Assembly: GCA_020848835.1 (NCBI GenBank)
Contig: JADLHJ010000060.1
Coordinates: forward strand, 1-64,000
DNA length: 64,000 nt
Direction of reading: 5' to 3'
From: Candidatus Hydrogenedentota bacterium
Lineage (GTDB): Bacteria > Hydrogenedentota > Hydrogenedentia > Hydrogenedentales > SLHB01
The translations under genes were made by a program, and so were the position numbers. The stretch's first letter is position 1, and each line of letters opens with the position of its first letter. Below the pieces are notes generated by a model. The model saw only the letters and a list, made by a program, of their open reading frames with translations, did no database searches and was not told the origin of the DNA. Of this stretch, positions 1-9,066 are shown piece by piece.

Positions 1-12
1 ATATTTTTCCTA

Positions 13-41
13 TTGCGTATATATAGTCAAATTGATATAAT
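13..41 (+). promoter_or_regulatory. Predicted sigma70-type promoter for the 160-8971 operon
   Basis: A perfect -10 hexamer TATAAT lies at 36-41, preceded by TTGCGT at 13-18 with a 17-base spacer. The initiation point would be near 48, leaving a leader of about 110 bases before the first start codon. The stretch 1-159 otherwise holds no convincing gene. Visual call only. Confidence 0.5.
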
Positions 42-159
42 CACCACGATATGTTGGGTGTTCCAGGGCCAAGGATGACCCTCGCCGACGGTCAATTGTG
101 GTATCTGGCGCTCGCACGCGGTAGCATCTAGGGGTTTCGGCCCGCGGCAGGGGAGCCAT

Positions 160-1848
160 ATGAAGACTCGTAGTGTCCTTCTCTATTATCCCGGCTTTCC
201 TTTCGACCCTGATGTTTTAACCCCTAGCCGTCCGCTCGCGGCAACCGCCGCCGTCCTTCTCGAACAAGGCCATGAAACCCGTATCCTCGATTTTGGTACC
301 GCTGAGACGGTAGCGAGGCTTGTGCGAGGGAAGGCAAGCGCCCGCCTGGAGCGCATTGCCGATCAGGATCTCGCGCAGCCATCTCTCAACCCTCTCCAGA
401 CCTTGCACACCCTTTGGCATATGCGTGGGGCGGACCGCTCATTCCGCGAGCAGCGCAGCGCGTACGCCCGTGAGATTGCTGCCCAAGTAACGTCCATTCG
501 TGGCCTTCATTTTGCAGCGTTCATGATGGAGTCTATTGACGACGTCATCAGCACCTTGGCCATCGTGCGCCCTTTGCGCGAATATTGCCCGCGCCTTCGT
601 ATTGTTGGGTTTGGCGCGATAACTGCGCTCTTTCCAGAAAGTCTGTTGAATGAACGAAATGCATTCGACTGTCTGTGCATAGAAGATTCCGAAACGGCGC
701 TGGCCGCGCTTGCGGAACGTATCGATACACCGCAGCTTTGGGCCGCGATTCCCAATCTTGCGTTTATGCGGTCGGGCGGGATTTATCTTTCGCCTCGCGA
801 CACAGGGGGGAGCCTCTCGGCGCTTTCGTCGCCGGCATACGAGCCGGACGCCTATCCCGCGCTGCGCACGGAACAGAAAATCCGCGTGTTCAGCATAGAC
901 GAATGCCGTCCTTCGGCCGCTTACAGCCATGCTTGTGCCCAGACCGCGGCAGAAACACCGCGTGTCCGATCTGTCGCGTCGGTATGCAACGAGATGTGGC
1001 GCATCGGCACCTTGTTTGGCGCGCGCGCCTTCCACTTCACGGGAGAGGCAGCGCCCGCATCGCACGTGAGCGCAGTGGCACACGAATTGATGCGCCGCGG
1101 AATGTCGACAATTTATACGCGATCCGTGAGCATTTCACACGCCGTTCCCGCCACGTTTCCCGGGCTGGCTACTTCCGGCTGTGTCGCATTGTCGTTCCCC
1201 ATCGACACGGGCAGCCAGCGTTTACTGGACACGTATTACGGGCGAGAATTCACCATCACCGATGTCGAGCGCGTATTGCGCTGCGCAAAATCCATCGGAT
1301 TGCACGCCATAGCAAGGTTCACCTACCCGACCCCCGAGGACGATTACCACACGCGAGCGGAAACTTTGCGGATTATCGAGCGCAATAAGCCATACGCCGC
1401 CCCAATCAGTTTTCCATCGCTTCGTCCCGGTTCGCGTTGGTTCTCTGATACAGGCATGGGATACAATGTGGAGCCGGAACGGTACTATTACCAGAGCATG
1501 ACGACGGCGCGGAAGTTTCCCGTTTTTGCCCATGCAGGTCATGAACGCTACCGCGGCGCCAACCTCAGCGAATGCGAGGCGGCGGCCTTGCGGCAAGCGC
1601 TGGTAACTGATGTCGAACGGCTTGGGGTAAACGCGTCTACGCCCGACGAGATCGTCCGTCTATCCTGCGTTATGGGAAGCACCGGGCGAGAGCATGAATT
1701 TGCCGCGCGTGTCCAGCGTGATTTCGCGCGCGGCGACGCGATGGGGATCGCCACGCTGGTGGATTTGGTAAACGAGGTGGCTTGTGTGTCCGCGAAGCGC
1801 ATGGCGTTGCGCGCGCACGATACCGAACGCCTCGCCGTAGGGAACTAA
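160..1848 (+). CDS. B12-binding / radical-SAM-like protein lacking the full cluster motif
   Basis: 562 residues. The N-terminal ~210 residues look like the cobalamin-binding Rossmann region of BchE-type radical SAM proteins (opening LLYYPGFPF, then a VGFGA segment and an IEDSE segment). The rest follows the radical SAM barrel: FHFTGEA, SGCVALSF-IDTGSQRLL, AKSIGLHAIARFTYPTPED. At the place where the CxxxCxxC cluster loop should be, the sequence is CRPSAAYS (residues 249-256), so only the first Cys remains and the aromatic residue before the third position is kept. It therefore probably cannot hold a SAM-bound 4Fe-4S cluster and may be a non-catalytic or differently acting relative. The start is supported by a GGGGAG ribosome site just upstream. 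Three bases separate it from the downstream ketosynthase, so the two are surely co-translated. Substrate unknown. Confidence 0.75.
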   Translation: MKTRSVLLYYPGFPFDPDVLTPSRPLAATAAVLLEQGHETRILDFGTAETVARLVRGKASARLERIADQDLAQPSLNPLQTLHTLWHMRGADRSFREQRSAYAREIAAQVTSIRGLHFAAFMMESIDDVISTLAIVRPLREYCPRLRIVGFGAITALFPESLLNERNAFDCLCIEDSETALAALAERIDTPQLWAAIPNLAFMRSGGIYLSPRDTGGSLSALSSPAYEPDAYPALRTEQKIRVFSIDECRPSAAYSHACAQTAAETPRVRSVASVCNEMWRIGTLFGARAFHFTGEAAPASHVSAVAHELMRRGMSTIYTRSVSISHAVPATFPGLATSGCVALSFPIDTGSQRLLDTYYGREFTITDVERVLRCAKSIGLHAIARFTYPTPEDDYHTRAETLRIIERNKPYAAPISFPSLRPGSRWFSDTGMGYNVEPERYYYQSMTTARKFPVFAHAGHERYRGANLSECEAAALRQALVTDVERLGVNASTPDEIVRLSCVMGSTGREHEFAARVQRDFARGDAMGIATLVDLVNEVACVSAKRMALRAHDTERLAVGN

Positions 1849-1851
1849 CTT

Positions 1852-3096
1852 GTGCCGGTTGATAGAATCGTTATCACAGGTGCCGGGATCCTTGCATGCA
1901 ATGGAATCGGCTTGCCCGCGTTTTGGGATGCGCTCCGCAACGGCCGCTCCGGCGTAGGGCACATCACCCGTTTTGACACGTCACCGTTTCCTTGCCATAT
2001 CGGCGGGCAGTTGTGGGATTTCAACCCCGAAGACTTTCTGTCCAAAGCAGACGTTAAACGCTGGCACAGCCATGTTCATCAATCCGTGGCCTGCGCGAAA
2101 CTAGCCTACGACGATTCCGAATTCGCGAAAGCGCGCTATGCGCCCGAGCGCGTTGCCGTCGGCTTCGGCACCAGCGTCGGCGCGCCGGACGAACATTATC
2201 TGCGCTACCGCGAGACCTTTGAATCACATGGTTGGGACAAGATCGACAAGTTTGCGTCGTCTGCCTCTTCAGGTCATGCAGCGACTGCAAACGTCAGTAC
2301 CACCTTCAAGTTCCGTGGTCCTGCTACAACGATTGCCAGCGGATGCGCGACGGGTCTTGATGTGTTGCAGTGGGGTGTTGAGCAAATTCGGTATGGGCAT
2401 GCGGACGCAGCAATTGTCGGCGCTTCTGAATCTCCCTTAACGCCGCTCACGATGGCAGTGAGCTGCTCCTTGAACATCGTCTCGAAGCGCAATGACGATC
2501 CAACGAAGGCGATGCGTCCTTTCGACAAACACAGCGACGGCATCGTGCTCGCCGAAGGCGCCGGCGCATTAATTCTGGAGCGGGAATCGAATGCGCGCGC
2601 GCGTGGCGCGAAGTTATACGGTGAATTCGCCGGCTATGCCGCTGCCGCCGAAGGCAACAATCCACTCGTCATCGATAAAGAAGGCAAGGCCCTTGCGCGC
2701 GCGATCGAAAATGCGCTGCGCGGAGCTGGCATGAACGCGCAGGAACTCGACGCGGCTGTTTGCCACGGTGTTTCGCTACCGATGTACGATCGCAGCGAAT
2801 CCAACGCGTACAAACGGGCACTCGGCGATCACGCCTATCACATTCCCATTACGGCGCCGAAATCCATGACAGGCCAGCCCTATGCCGCCGGCGGTCTGAT
2901 CGGGCTTGGCGCCGCGCTAATGTGTCTCGATCATGGAATCATATCGCCCACAATCAATCTCAGTGAACCCGATCCCGACTGCGATCTTGATTATGTGCCA
3001 AACCATTCGCGCATGAACGATGTCCGCTCGATAATTGTGACTGCGATGAGCTTTGGCGGCACGCACAGTGGCGTTGTGCTTAGGAAGTGCGCCTGA
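1852..3096 (+). CDS. Beta-ketoacyl-ACP synthase (FabF-like) with C-H-Q active site
   Basis: 414 residues beginning at GTG three bases after the previous stop. It has the thiolase-fold layout of elongating ketosynthases: N-terminal IVITGAGILACNGIG, nucleophile in SGCATG (Cys165), HGVSLPMYD (His305) in place of HGTSTPLND, and PKSMTGQPYAAGG (Lys337). In KAS I/II the residue after the last Gly of KSxxGH is the second catalytic His. Here it is Gln342. KAS III uses C-H-N, and chain-length factors vary the same position, so Gln may still support some chemistry, but decarboxylative condensation of the usual kind is in doubt. Likely role: acyl or polyketide-like chain formation together with the neighbouring B12/radical-SAM-like protein. 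The stop overlaps the next start by one base (TGATG). Confidence 0.85.
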   Translation: MPVDRIVITGAGILACNGIGLPAFWDALRNGRSGVGHITRFDTSPFPCHIGGQLWDFNPEDFLSKADVKRWHSHVHQSVACAKLAYDDSEFAKARYAPERVAVGFGTSVGAPDEHYLRYRETFESHGWDKIDKFASSASSGHAATANVSTTFKFRGPATTIASGCATGLDVLQWGVEQIRYGHADAAIVGASESPLTPLTMAVSCSLNIVSKRNDDPTKAMRPFDKHSDGIVLAEGAGALILERESNARARGAKLYGEFAGYAAAAEGNNPLVIDKEGKALARAIENALRGAGMNAQELDAAVCHGVSLPMYDRSESNAYKRALGDHAYHIPITAPKSMTGQPYAAGGLIGLGAALMCLDHGIISPTINLSEPDPDCDLDYVPNHSRMNDVRSIIVTAMSFGGTHSGVVLRKCA

Positions 3097-5615
3097 TGGA
3101 ATTGATGATCACGTCGGGGTTTCTCGCGGCCTCGGCGATCTCCTGTGTAATCCTCGCGATTATCGTCCTCGTTCGCTCACGCCGCACGGCAATGCACTGG
3201 GCCTTTATTACACTTTGCGCTGACTTATTCGGTTGGACGACGGCAATTTTCTTTGTCATCCAATCCACCACGCCGGAAATGGCGCGATTTCGTGTGGATG
3301 TTTCGTTTTGGTTTGCATGCTTTCTGCCCGTAACTTATTACACCTTTATTGCGCTGTTTCCACGCGGTAAGTTCGACGGGTCGCAGATTCTTTTTGCGAT
3401 TCTGGCAGCAGGCGGAACAACCCTGCTTATCTTGTCGCTGGTAACGGAAGGCAACTACATCCAGGAGATTGTAATTCCGCCGGGATCGGCGCCAAAGGTT
3501 AAATATGGCCCACTGCTCTTGGGTTTCTCTGCGCTGAGCGGTCTGGTTTTTTTCTCAATGCATGCGAATCTCTATCGCAAACTGCGGCGATCCGCCGGTA
3601 TCGAGAAGCGACAGATTCAGCACGTGTTCTTCGGAATCTTTCTTGCCACGGCGACCGGCGCGCTGACCAATATCGTCGGGCCGATGGTCGGCGTAAACGA
3701 CATGGAGCCGTATGGCCCCGTGTTTATCGTTGCGATGATGGGCTTCTTTACGTATGCGATGGTGCGCTACCACCTGCTCGATATCCTGGTCATTATATCG
3801 CGTACCGTGGTGTTTGCTGTGTCGAGCAGCACGGTGGCGCTGGTGTTCCTCGGGTCCGTCACACTCGTTCATTGGACGTTCCGCGATCTTCCTGTGCGAG
3901 AAGACTTACGCAATGTCCTGCCGACCGTAATCGCGGCGCTGGTAATTGTATTGTTGCTTGAGCCGATCCGCGAGCGGGTGCAATTGGTATTGAACCGTGT
4001 GATCATGCGGCGCCGTTATGATTTGAACCAGTTCCTCGCGCGCGTGGGCAAGACGGCCGCCGAATGCGTAAAGCTGGATGAATTGCTCGATCGCGTGACG
4101 CGCGAAATTCAAACGACTATTGGTGCATCGATCGTGCGCGTGCTGCTGGTTGACGAAAAAGATCCAAACACGCTCATTACGGAGCTTTCTACGAAGCCCG
4201 ACGAAAAGGGCGCGCAGACCCATGAGTACGCCGAATTACTAAATCATATTCGTGTAACAAACGAACCGCTGTTGCTGGAGAAACTTGTTCATGATCGCGT
4301 TTCTCCGGCCAACGTAAGAACCGCTGAAATGCTGGCAGAACTCGATGCGTACCTCTGTGTGCCGCTGTTCCGCACGACCGGGCTGGTTGGCATCATCAAC
4401 TGCGGGCAGAAATATTCGCGGGACATGTATACCAACGAAGATGTCATGGCATTCACGGCCCTAAGCAGCCCGCTTGCCACCGCTGTGGAAAACGCGCGCC
4501 TGTATCGCCAGCTCGAAGAAGCGAACCAGCATCGTGCGCGAATTCTCAGCAATATGCGCGGCGGCGTCATTGCCGTAGATACGAATCGAATCGTAACAAC
4601 CATCAACTACGGCGTCTCAGATATTCTCGGGCAGGTCGAATTGGGTTCCCATATTTCGCAACTGAATGCGCCGGTTGCTCACATTCTCGAAGAAACGCTA
4701 AAGAACCGCCGTCCCGTCCTCGACTATGAAACTGTTGTCGTGCGCCCGGACGAGGAGCGGGTGCCGGTCGTGATGTCTACATCGACGCTGACCGCAGGCG
4801 AGGAAGACGAACTCATCGGGGCGATGGTTGTTATCTATGATCTCACGCAGGTCAAGCGCCTGGAACAAAATGTGCAGCGTGCACATCGCCTATCTTCCGT
4901 GGGCACGCTCGCGGCGGGTATGGCGCACGAAATCAAGAATCCTCTCGTTTCCATAAAAACGTTTTCCCAACTGCTGCCGCTGCGTTACGACGACCCTGAT
5001 TTTCGGGCTACATTCACCGACATTGTTCCCCATGAAGTTGAACGCATCGATTCCATTGTCACGCGGCTCCTGCATTTTGCGCGTCCCAAACCCGCCACTT
5101 TCGCGCCGCAAGACCTTCGTGCTATTATCGAAGAGGTCCTGGTGCTGGTGGAAAACCAGTTGCGTAAAGGGAACATCACGGTAGAGACCGACTTCCCTGG
5201 GCCGCGCGTGGATATCTATGGCGATGAGCAGCAATTGCATCAGGTGTTCTTGAATCTTGTGCTCAATGCCATCGAAGCCATGCGCGAGAAAAGGCGCGGC
5301 GTGCTTCGAGTGCGGGTGGACTACGAACGCATGCAGGGACGGCGTGGCGCCAGAGGTACGGCTTCTGAACTGGATTGCGTGCGCATTTGCCTCTCCGATA
5401 CTGGTTGCGGCATGAGCAGCGAAAGCCTTGAGCGTATCTTCACGCCGTTCTACACGACGAAGGACGAAGGGACTGGGCTGGGTTTGTCGGTCGTCCATGG
5501 GATCGTGACGGAGCACGGCGGGAACGTTTACGTGGAAAGTTCTCCCGGACAAGAGACAACGTTTATCCTCACGCTGCCCATTGCACACCGTCAGGCCGAA
5601 CGAAAAGGCGCCTAG
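3096..5615 (+). CDS. Membrane histidine kinase, 7TM-GAF-PAS-HisKA-HATPase (PrsK-like)
   Basis: 839 residues from the ATG at 3096. An in-frame GTG at 3087 is also open, but AGGAAG at 3082-3087 is well placed for 3096. Residues 1 to about 260 contain seven or so hydrophobic helices of the kind found at the N terminus of PrsK-type kinases. A GAF domain (~305-470), a PAS domain (~480-590), an H-box AGMAHEIKNPL (His611), N-box LNLVLNAIEAM and G-boxes DTGCGM and GTGLGLSV follow, so all catalytic parts are present. It is translationally coupled to the ketosynthase upstream and lies one base before the next kinase. It probably senses an envelope or intracellular cue and phosphorylates the sigma54 activator at 7565. 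PrsK/PrsR pairs are known to control exosortase-linked polysaccharide loci; no exosortase is in this window. Confidence 0.88.
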   Translation: MELMITSGFLAASAISCVILAIIVLVRSRRTAMHWAFITLCADLFGWTTAIFFVIQSTTPEMARFRVDVSFWFACFLPVTYYTFIALFPRGKFDGSQILFAILAAGGTTLLILSLVTEGNYIQEIVIPPGSAPKVKYGPLLLGFSALSGLVFFSMHANLYRKLRRSAGIEKRQIQHVFFGIFLATATGALTNIVGPMVGVNDMEPYGPVFIVAMMGFFTYAMVRYHLLDILVIISRTVVFAVSSSTVALVFLGSVTLVHWTFRDLPVREDLRNVLPTVIAALVIVLLLEPIRERVQLVLNRVIMRRRYDLNQFLARVGKTAAECVKLDELLDRVTREIQTTIGASIVRVLLVDEKDPNTLITELSTKPDEKGAQTHEYAELLNHIRVTNEPLLLEKLVHDRVSPANVRTAEMLAELDAYLCVPLFRTTGLVGIINCGQKYSRDMYTNEDVMAFTALSSPLATAVENARLYRQLEEANQHRARILSNMRGGVIAVDTNRIVTTINYGVSDILGQVELGSHISQLNAPVAHILEETLKNRRPVLDYETVVVRPDEERVPVVMSTSTLTAGEEDELIGAMVVIYDLTQVKRLEQNVQRAHRLSSVGTLAAGMAHEIKNPLVSIKTFSQLLPLRYDDPDFRATFTDIVPHEVERIDSIVTRLLHFARPKPATFAPQDLRAIIEEVLVLVENQLRKGNITVETDFPGPRVDIYGDEQQLHQVFLNLVLNAIEAMREKRRGVLRVRVDYERMQGRRGARGTASELDCVRICLSDTGCGMSSESLERIFTPFYTTKDEGTGLGLSVVHGIVTEHGGNVYVESSPGQETTFILTLPIAHRQAERKGA

Positions 5616-5616
5616 C

Positions 5617-7587
5617 ATGCGTGTTGTGGTAGTGGTGGCAGAAGACCTCGGTGTGCGCGAGGCCTTGGCAGCATCGTTGCGCGAATCATCCGTCGTCTTT
5701 GCGGAGCACACTGTTGAAGACGCGTTGCGTCGCATGATTACCATACCCGCGGACCTCATTCTCGTTGACGATACACCGAAACTTGGGGTTGACGCGCTTG
5801 CAAAATTCAAAGAACACGCGCCCGATCTTCCCGTTGTAGCGGTGCTCAGCCGTGGTGATACGGAAACGCATGCAAGTTATATCGTTGCCGGTGCGCGTGC
5901 CTGCATCACCAAACCATTTTCGTTCGATGATTTGAATCGCGCGGTGAACGATGCGCTCGCCGTTCCCACTGAATTGATTCAGCCGCGACACGTCGTCGAA
6001 TCAGCCAGCCTGCATAACCCCGCAACAATCGACCGTCACCAAACGGCCTTGCGCTGGATCAGCCGGGCAAACGCGATGCTCGACGATCCCGAGCGCCTCG
6101 CATACCTTTTTGTCGATGCAATGGCAGACGTATTTGGAGTCGCGCGTTGCGCGGTTTTGCTGGAAGACAGCGGCAACGTGCGCGTGGCCGCGTCGAGTGG
6201 TCTGTCCCACGTCGTCACCGATTCACTCCGTTTGTCGTTCACAGCCGGCCTAATGCGATCCCTCGAAGCCGCGCCAGTGCTAATCGATCGCGCGACTATT
6301 GCAGATTCCGGGGCGATCCGGGAGATGGCGCTGCTGGGTGCGCGACTTGCAGCGCCGTTGATGTGGGGCGGGAATGTTGCCGGCGCGCTGGTGCTCAGCG
6401 AATCCCCGTCGGGACGCGGCTACTCGGCCGAAGACCGGGAGTTGCTCGCGCTGCTCGCGCGTTCCGCGGGCGTCGCGCTCGAAAATGCGAACCGTTACCG
6501 TCACATGTCGCATCGCCAGGATCAATTGCAGTCCATTCTCGGGCGCCTTATTTCCGGCGTCGTTGTTGTGGGCCGTGACCGCACGGTGACGATGATGAAC
6601 GAGAGCGCTGAAAAGATTCTTGTATTGCGTAGTGAGGACATTGTTGGCCAAAGCGTTCAGCGGCTCGGTTCGGCTTTCGCCGATGTGGCGCTGCGCGCGA
6701 TGACCGAAAACCGCGCGCTTGTTCGACAGGAAGTGCGCGACGTCGCGACCGGCTCGACAGTGGGCATTAGCGCCGCGCCCGTCGCGGAACACGGCGTTGC
6801 GCTTATTTTTGCGCGCCTGCCCCAACGCGACGCGCCCCAACCTTCCGAAGACATGCTCGGCAGTCCTTACTGGGAATTTCTCTCGGCGCGTGTGGCCCAG
6901 GAAGTAAAGAATCCGCTCGTGGCGATTAATACGTTTGCCCAATTGCTTCCGCGCAAGTACGAGTCGCCGGATTTCCGGACGCAGTTCAGCGAAGTGGTCC
7001 AGAAAGAAGTCGCGCGCATCAATCGCGTTGTCGAAACCTTGTACGACTTCGCGCGGCCGCCGCGTTTGACCCGTCAACGTTCGCGTGTGAACGAGATCGT
7101 CACAAATGTGTTGAGTACGTTTGAAGAAAAATTTCGCGAGACCAACATCGTGTTGATGACCGACTTCGATATGTCCAATCCCACCGCCGAGCTTGATCCG
7201 CTGTATTTTGCGCAGGCGCTGCATAATGTACTGCAGAATGCCTACGAAGTGATGCCGGGCGGCGGTAAACTGAAAGTCGCCACGCGCGCACAGGGCACCA
7301 ATTGCGAAGTGACGGTGTCTGACACGGGGCCGGGTATCGACTCGGATAACGCGCCGCTCGTTTTTCTGCCGTTTTTCAGTACGCGCGAAACCGGCATGGG
7401 TCTGGGCCTGAGCGTCGCCCAGCGCATCATGCGGCAACACGAAGGAGACCTGCGACTCGTTTCATCGCAGGCCGGTTCAACCTTCGTCTTTACTGTCCCC
7501 CTGGGTGGTCCAACCAAGACGACTGAACTTCACGCGATCGATCATGCAACCGCAGGAATTGTGAATGAAGACCGTTTTAGCCGTTGA
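5617..7587 (+). CDS. REC-GAF-PAS kinase-like protein with H-box His replaced by Gln
   Basis: 656 residues from ATG 5617, one base after the previous stop, with AAAAGG upstream. Residues 1-115 form a receiver domain (acidic pair Glu9-Asp10, Asp51 in LVDD, Lys99 in TKPF). GAF (~140-300) and PAS (~305-400) domains follow, then a dimerisation region very like that of the kinase upstream: ARVAQEVKNPLVAINTFAQLLP here versus AGMAHEIKNPLVSIKTF there. The phospho-accepting His is Gln428 (CAG at 6898-6900). The ATP-binding part keeps N-box HNVLQNAYEV, DTGPGID and GMGLGLSV. It therefore looks like an ATP-binding partner or scaffold that arose by duplication of the neighbouring kinase and can be phosphorylated only on its receiver. 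It overlaps the next gene by 23 bases. Confidence 0.85.
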   Translation: MRVVVVVAEDLGVREALAASLRESSVVFAEHTVEDALRRMITIPADLILVDDTPKLGVDALAKFKEHAPDLPVVAVLSRGDTETHASYIVAGARACITKPFSFDDLNRAVNDALAVPTELIQPRHVVESASLHNPATIDRHQTALRWISRANAMLDDPERLAYLFVDAMADVFGVARCAVLLEDSGNVRVAASSGLSHVVTDSLRLSFTAGLMRSLEAAPVLIDRATIADSGAIREMALLGARLAAPLMWGGNVAGALVLSESPSGRGYSAEDRELLALLARSAGVALENANRYRHMSHRQDQLQSILGRLISGVVVVGRDRTVTMMNESAEKILVLRSEDIVGQSVQRLGSAFADVALRAMTENRALVRQEVRDVATGSTVGISAAPVAEHGVALIFARLPQRDAPQPSEDMLGSPYWEFLSARVAQEVKNPLVAINTFAQLLPRKYESPDFRTQFSEVVQKEVARINRVVETLYDFARPPRLTRQRSRVNEIVTNVLSTFEEKFRETNIVLMTDFDMSNPTAELDPLYFAQALHNVLQNAYEVMPGGGKLKVATRAQGTNCEVTVSDTGPGIDSDNAPLVFLPFFSTRETGMGLGLSVAQRIMRQHEGDLRLVSSQAGSTFVFTVPLGGPTKTTELHAIDHATAGIVNEDRFSR

Positions 7588-8971
7588 CGACGAACTTAGC
7601 GTCCGCGAGGCATACCGCCTCATCCTTTCGGACAAATACCGCGTGCTGCAGGCGGAGGACGGACCCGCCGCGCTCAAAGTTCTCGGTGAAACGCACATTG
7701 ATCTCGTATTGCTCGACATGGTCATGCCGTCAATGTCCGGTTTGGAAGTGCTCGATGAAATCGCGAAGATTGATCGCGACATCCCCGTCATAATGGTGAC
7801 GGCGGTAAAATCCGTTTCTTCCGCGGTTGACGCAATCAAACGCGGCGCACGCGAGTATGTCATCAAACCGTTTGACGTGGATGAACTCGCGCATAAGGTC
7901 GATCAGACCCTCGCCGATCACCAGAAGGATTGCGAACTGACCCTGCTGCGTGAAGCGGAGCTACAGGGGTTCGAGTCGATTGTGGGCAACAGCCCGGCGC
8001 TCATGCAGGCCCTTTCGATGGCCAAGCGCGCAATGCAAGTCGATTCAACCGTCCTGATTACTGGAGAAAGCGGTACTGGAAAGGACCTCATCGCACGCGC
8101 GATCCACACTGGCGGCGCGCGCGCAAACAAGGCCTTTGTCGCGGTCGCGTGCTGCGCTATTCCTCAACAACTTGTTGAGAGCGAACTCTTCGGTCACGAG
8201 AAAGGTTCGTTCACCGGCGCGACGGAAAAGCGCATTGGCAAGATGCAGGTTGCCGATCGCGGCACCTTGTTTCTAGACGAAATAGGGGAGATGCCGCTCG
8301 AAGCGCAATCAAAACTGTTGCGTGTGCTGCAGGACGGCCGCTTCTATCCTGTAGGCAGCACTAAGGTCATTGAAGTGGATGTGCGGTTTGTCTGCGCCAC
8401 GAACCGCAATCTTCGCGAGGCGATCACGCAGAATATTTTTCGCGAAGACCTTTATTACCGAGTGAACGTGCTTAACATCGAGACACCTCCGCTGCGCAGA
8501 CGGAAAGATGACATTCCCAGCCTCGTAAACTTTTTCATCGCAAAACAGCGCCTTCGGGTCAACGCGAAAGTGAAACGTTTTGCTCCCGACGCGATGAATG
8601 TGATGTCACGCTATGACTGGCCCGGCAACGTCCGCGAGCTTCAAAATATCGTGGAGCGTATCCTCGTCATGAATATGACGGTGGAAGAAATACGCGCGGA
8701 GCATCTCAACGGAATTGTGATGCCGTTCCAGGCGACGGAAGAAGCGGCCGCTTCAACTCCGGCCGCGTCCTTGAACGAATTTGAAGGGCTCACCCTCGAA
8801 GAAGCCACCCGCCGCGTCGAACGCCACATGATCACCCGCGCGCTCGAAGACGCCAACTACGTCCAGTCGCGCGCCGCCGAAGCCCTCGGCACCACCAGGC
8901 GCATCCTCAAATACAAAATGGATCAACTCGGTTTGGATCAGGAGCCGAATGCGGCGAAGGAAGCAAGTTAG
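7565..8971 (+). CDS. Sigma54-dependent response regulator (NtrC family)
   Basis: 468 residues. Receiver domain 1-120 with Asp51 in LLDMVMP and Lys in IKPF; AAA+ domain ~140-380 with Walker A GESGTGKD near 166 and the sigma54-contacting loop as GSFTGA (214-219), where Ser replaces the usual Ala but the key Phe-Thr remain; Walker [11 protein letters not shown]; arginine-finger region; C-terminal Fis-type helix-turn-helix (~415-460, [22 protein letters not shown] region). Start ATG 7565 has AGGAA upstream and lies inside the end of the preceding kinase-like gene. It is the output of the operon: it activates sigma54 promoters when phosphorylated. No clear -24/-12 promoter was seen in the intergenic regions checked, so its targets are probably elsewhere. 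Confidence 0.92.
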   Translation: MKTVLAVDDELSVREAYRLILSDKYRVLQAEDGPAALKVLGETHIDLVLLDMVMPSMSGLEVLDEIAKIDRDIPVIMVTAVKSVSSAVDAIKRGAREYVIKPFDVDELAHKVDQTLADHQKDCELTLLREAELQGFESIVGNSPALMQALSMAKRAMQVDSTVLITGESGTGKDLIARAIHTGGARANKAFVAVACCAIPQQLVESELFGHEKGSFTGATEKRIGKMQVADRGTLFLDEIGEMPLEAQSKLLRVLQDGRFYPVGSTKVIEVDVRFVCATNRNLREAITQNIFREDLYYRVNVLNIETPPLRRRKDDIPSLVNFFIAKQRLRVNAKVKRFAPDAMNVMSRYDWPGNVRELQNIVERILVMNMTVEEIRAEHLNGIVMPFQATEEAAASTPAASLNEFEGLTLEEATRRVERHMITRALEDANYVQSRAAEALGTTRRILKYKMDQLGLDQEPNAAKEAS

Positions 8972-9066
8972 CGTCTAGCGCAGCGGCTATAAACATCTAA
9001 CGCAAAGCTGCCATTGACGTCTCTTGAAGCGACCGCCAAGGAAATTCGTCGATCCGTTCCCGTCAA

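Noticed and set aside
75-131. 18-codon frame before the first gene
   Set aside because: No ribosome site and no conserved feature; a chance frame in the leader.
4890-5810. Minus-strand frame of 306 codons across the two kinase genes
   Set aside because: It crosses the junction of two well-supported + strand genes and encodes a low-complexity His/Arg-rich product.
6280-7440. Long open frame of 386 codons on the minus strand
   Set aside because: It mirrors the REC-GAF-PAS kinase-like gene on the + strand; such antisense frames are expected from biased third positions, and the product has no domain.
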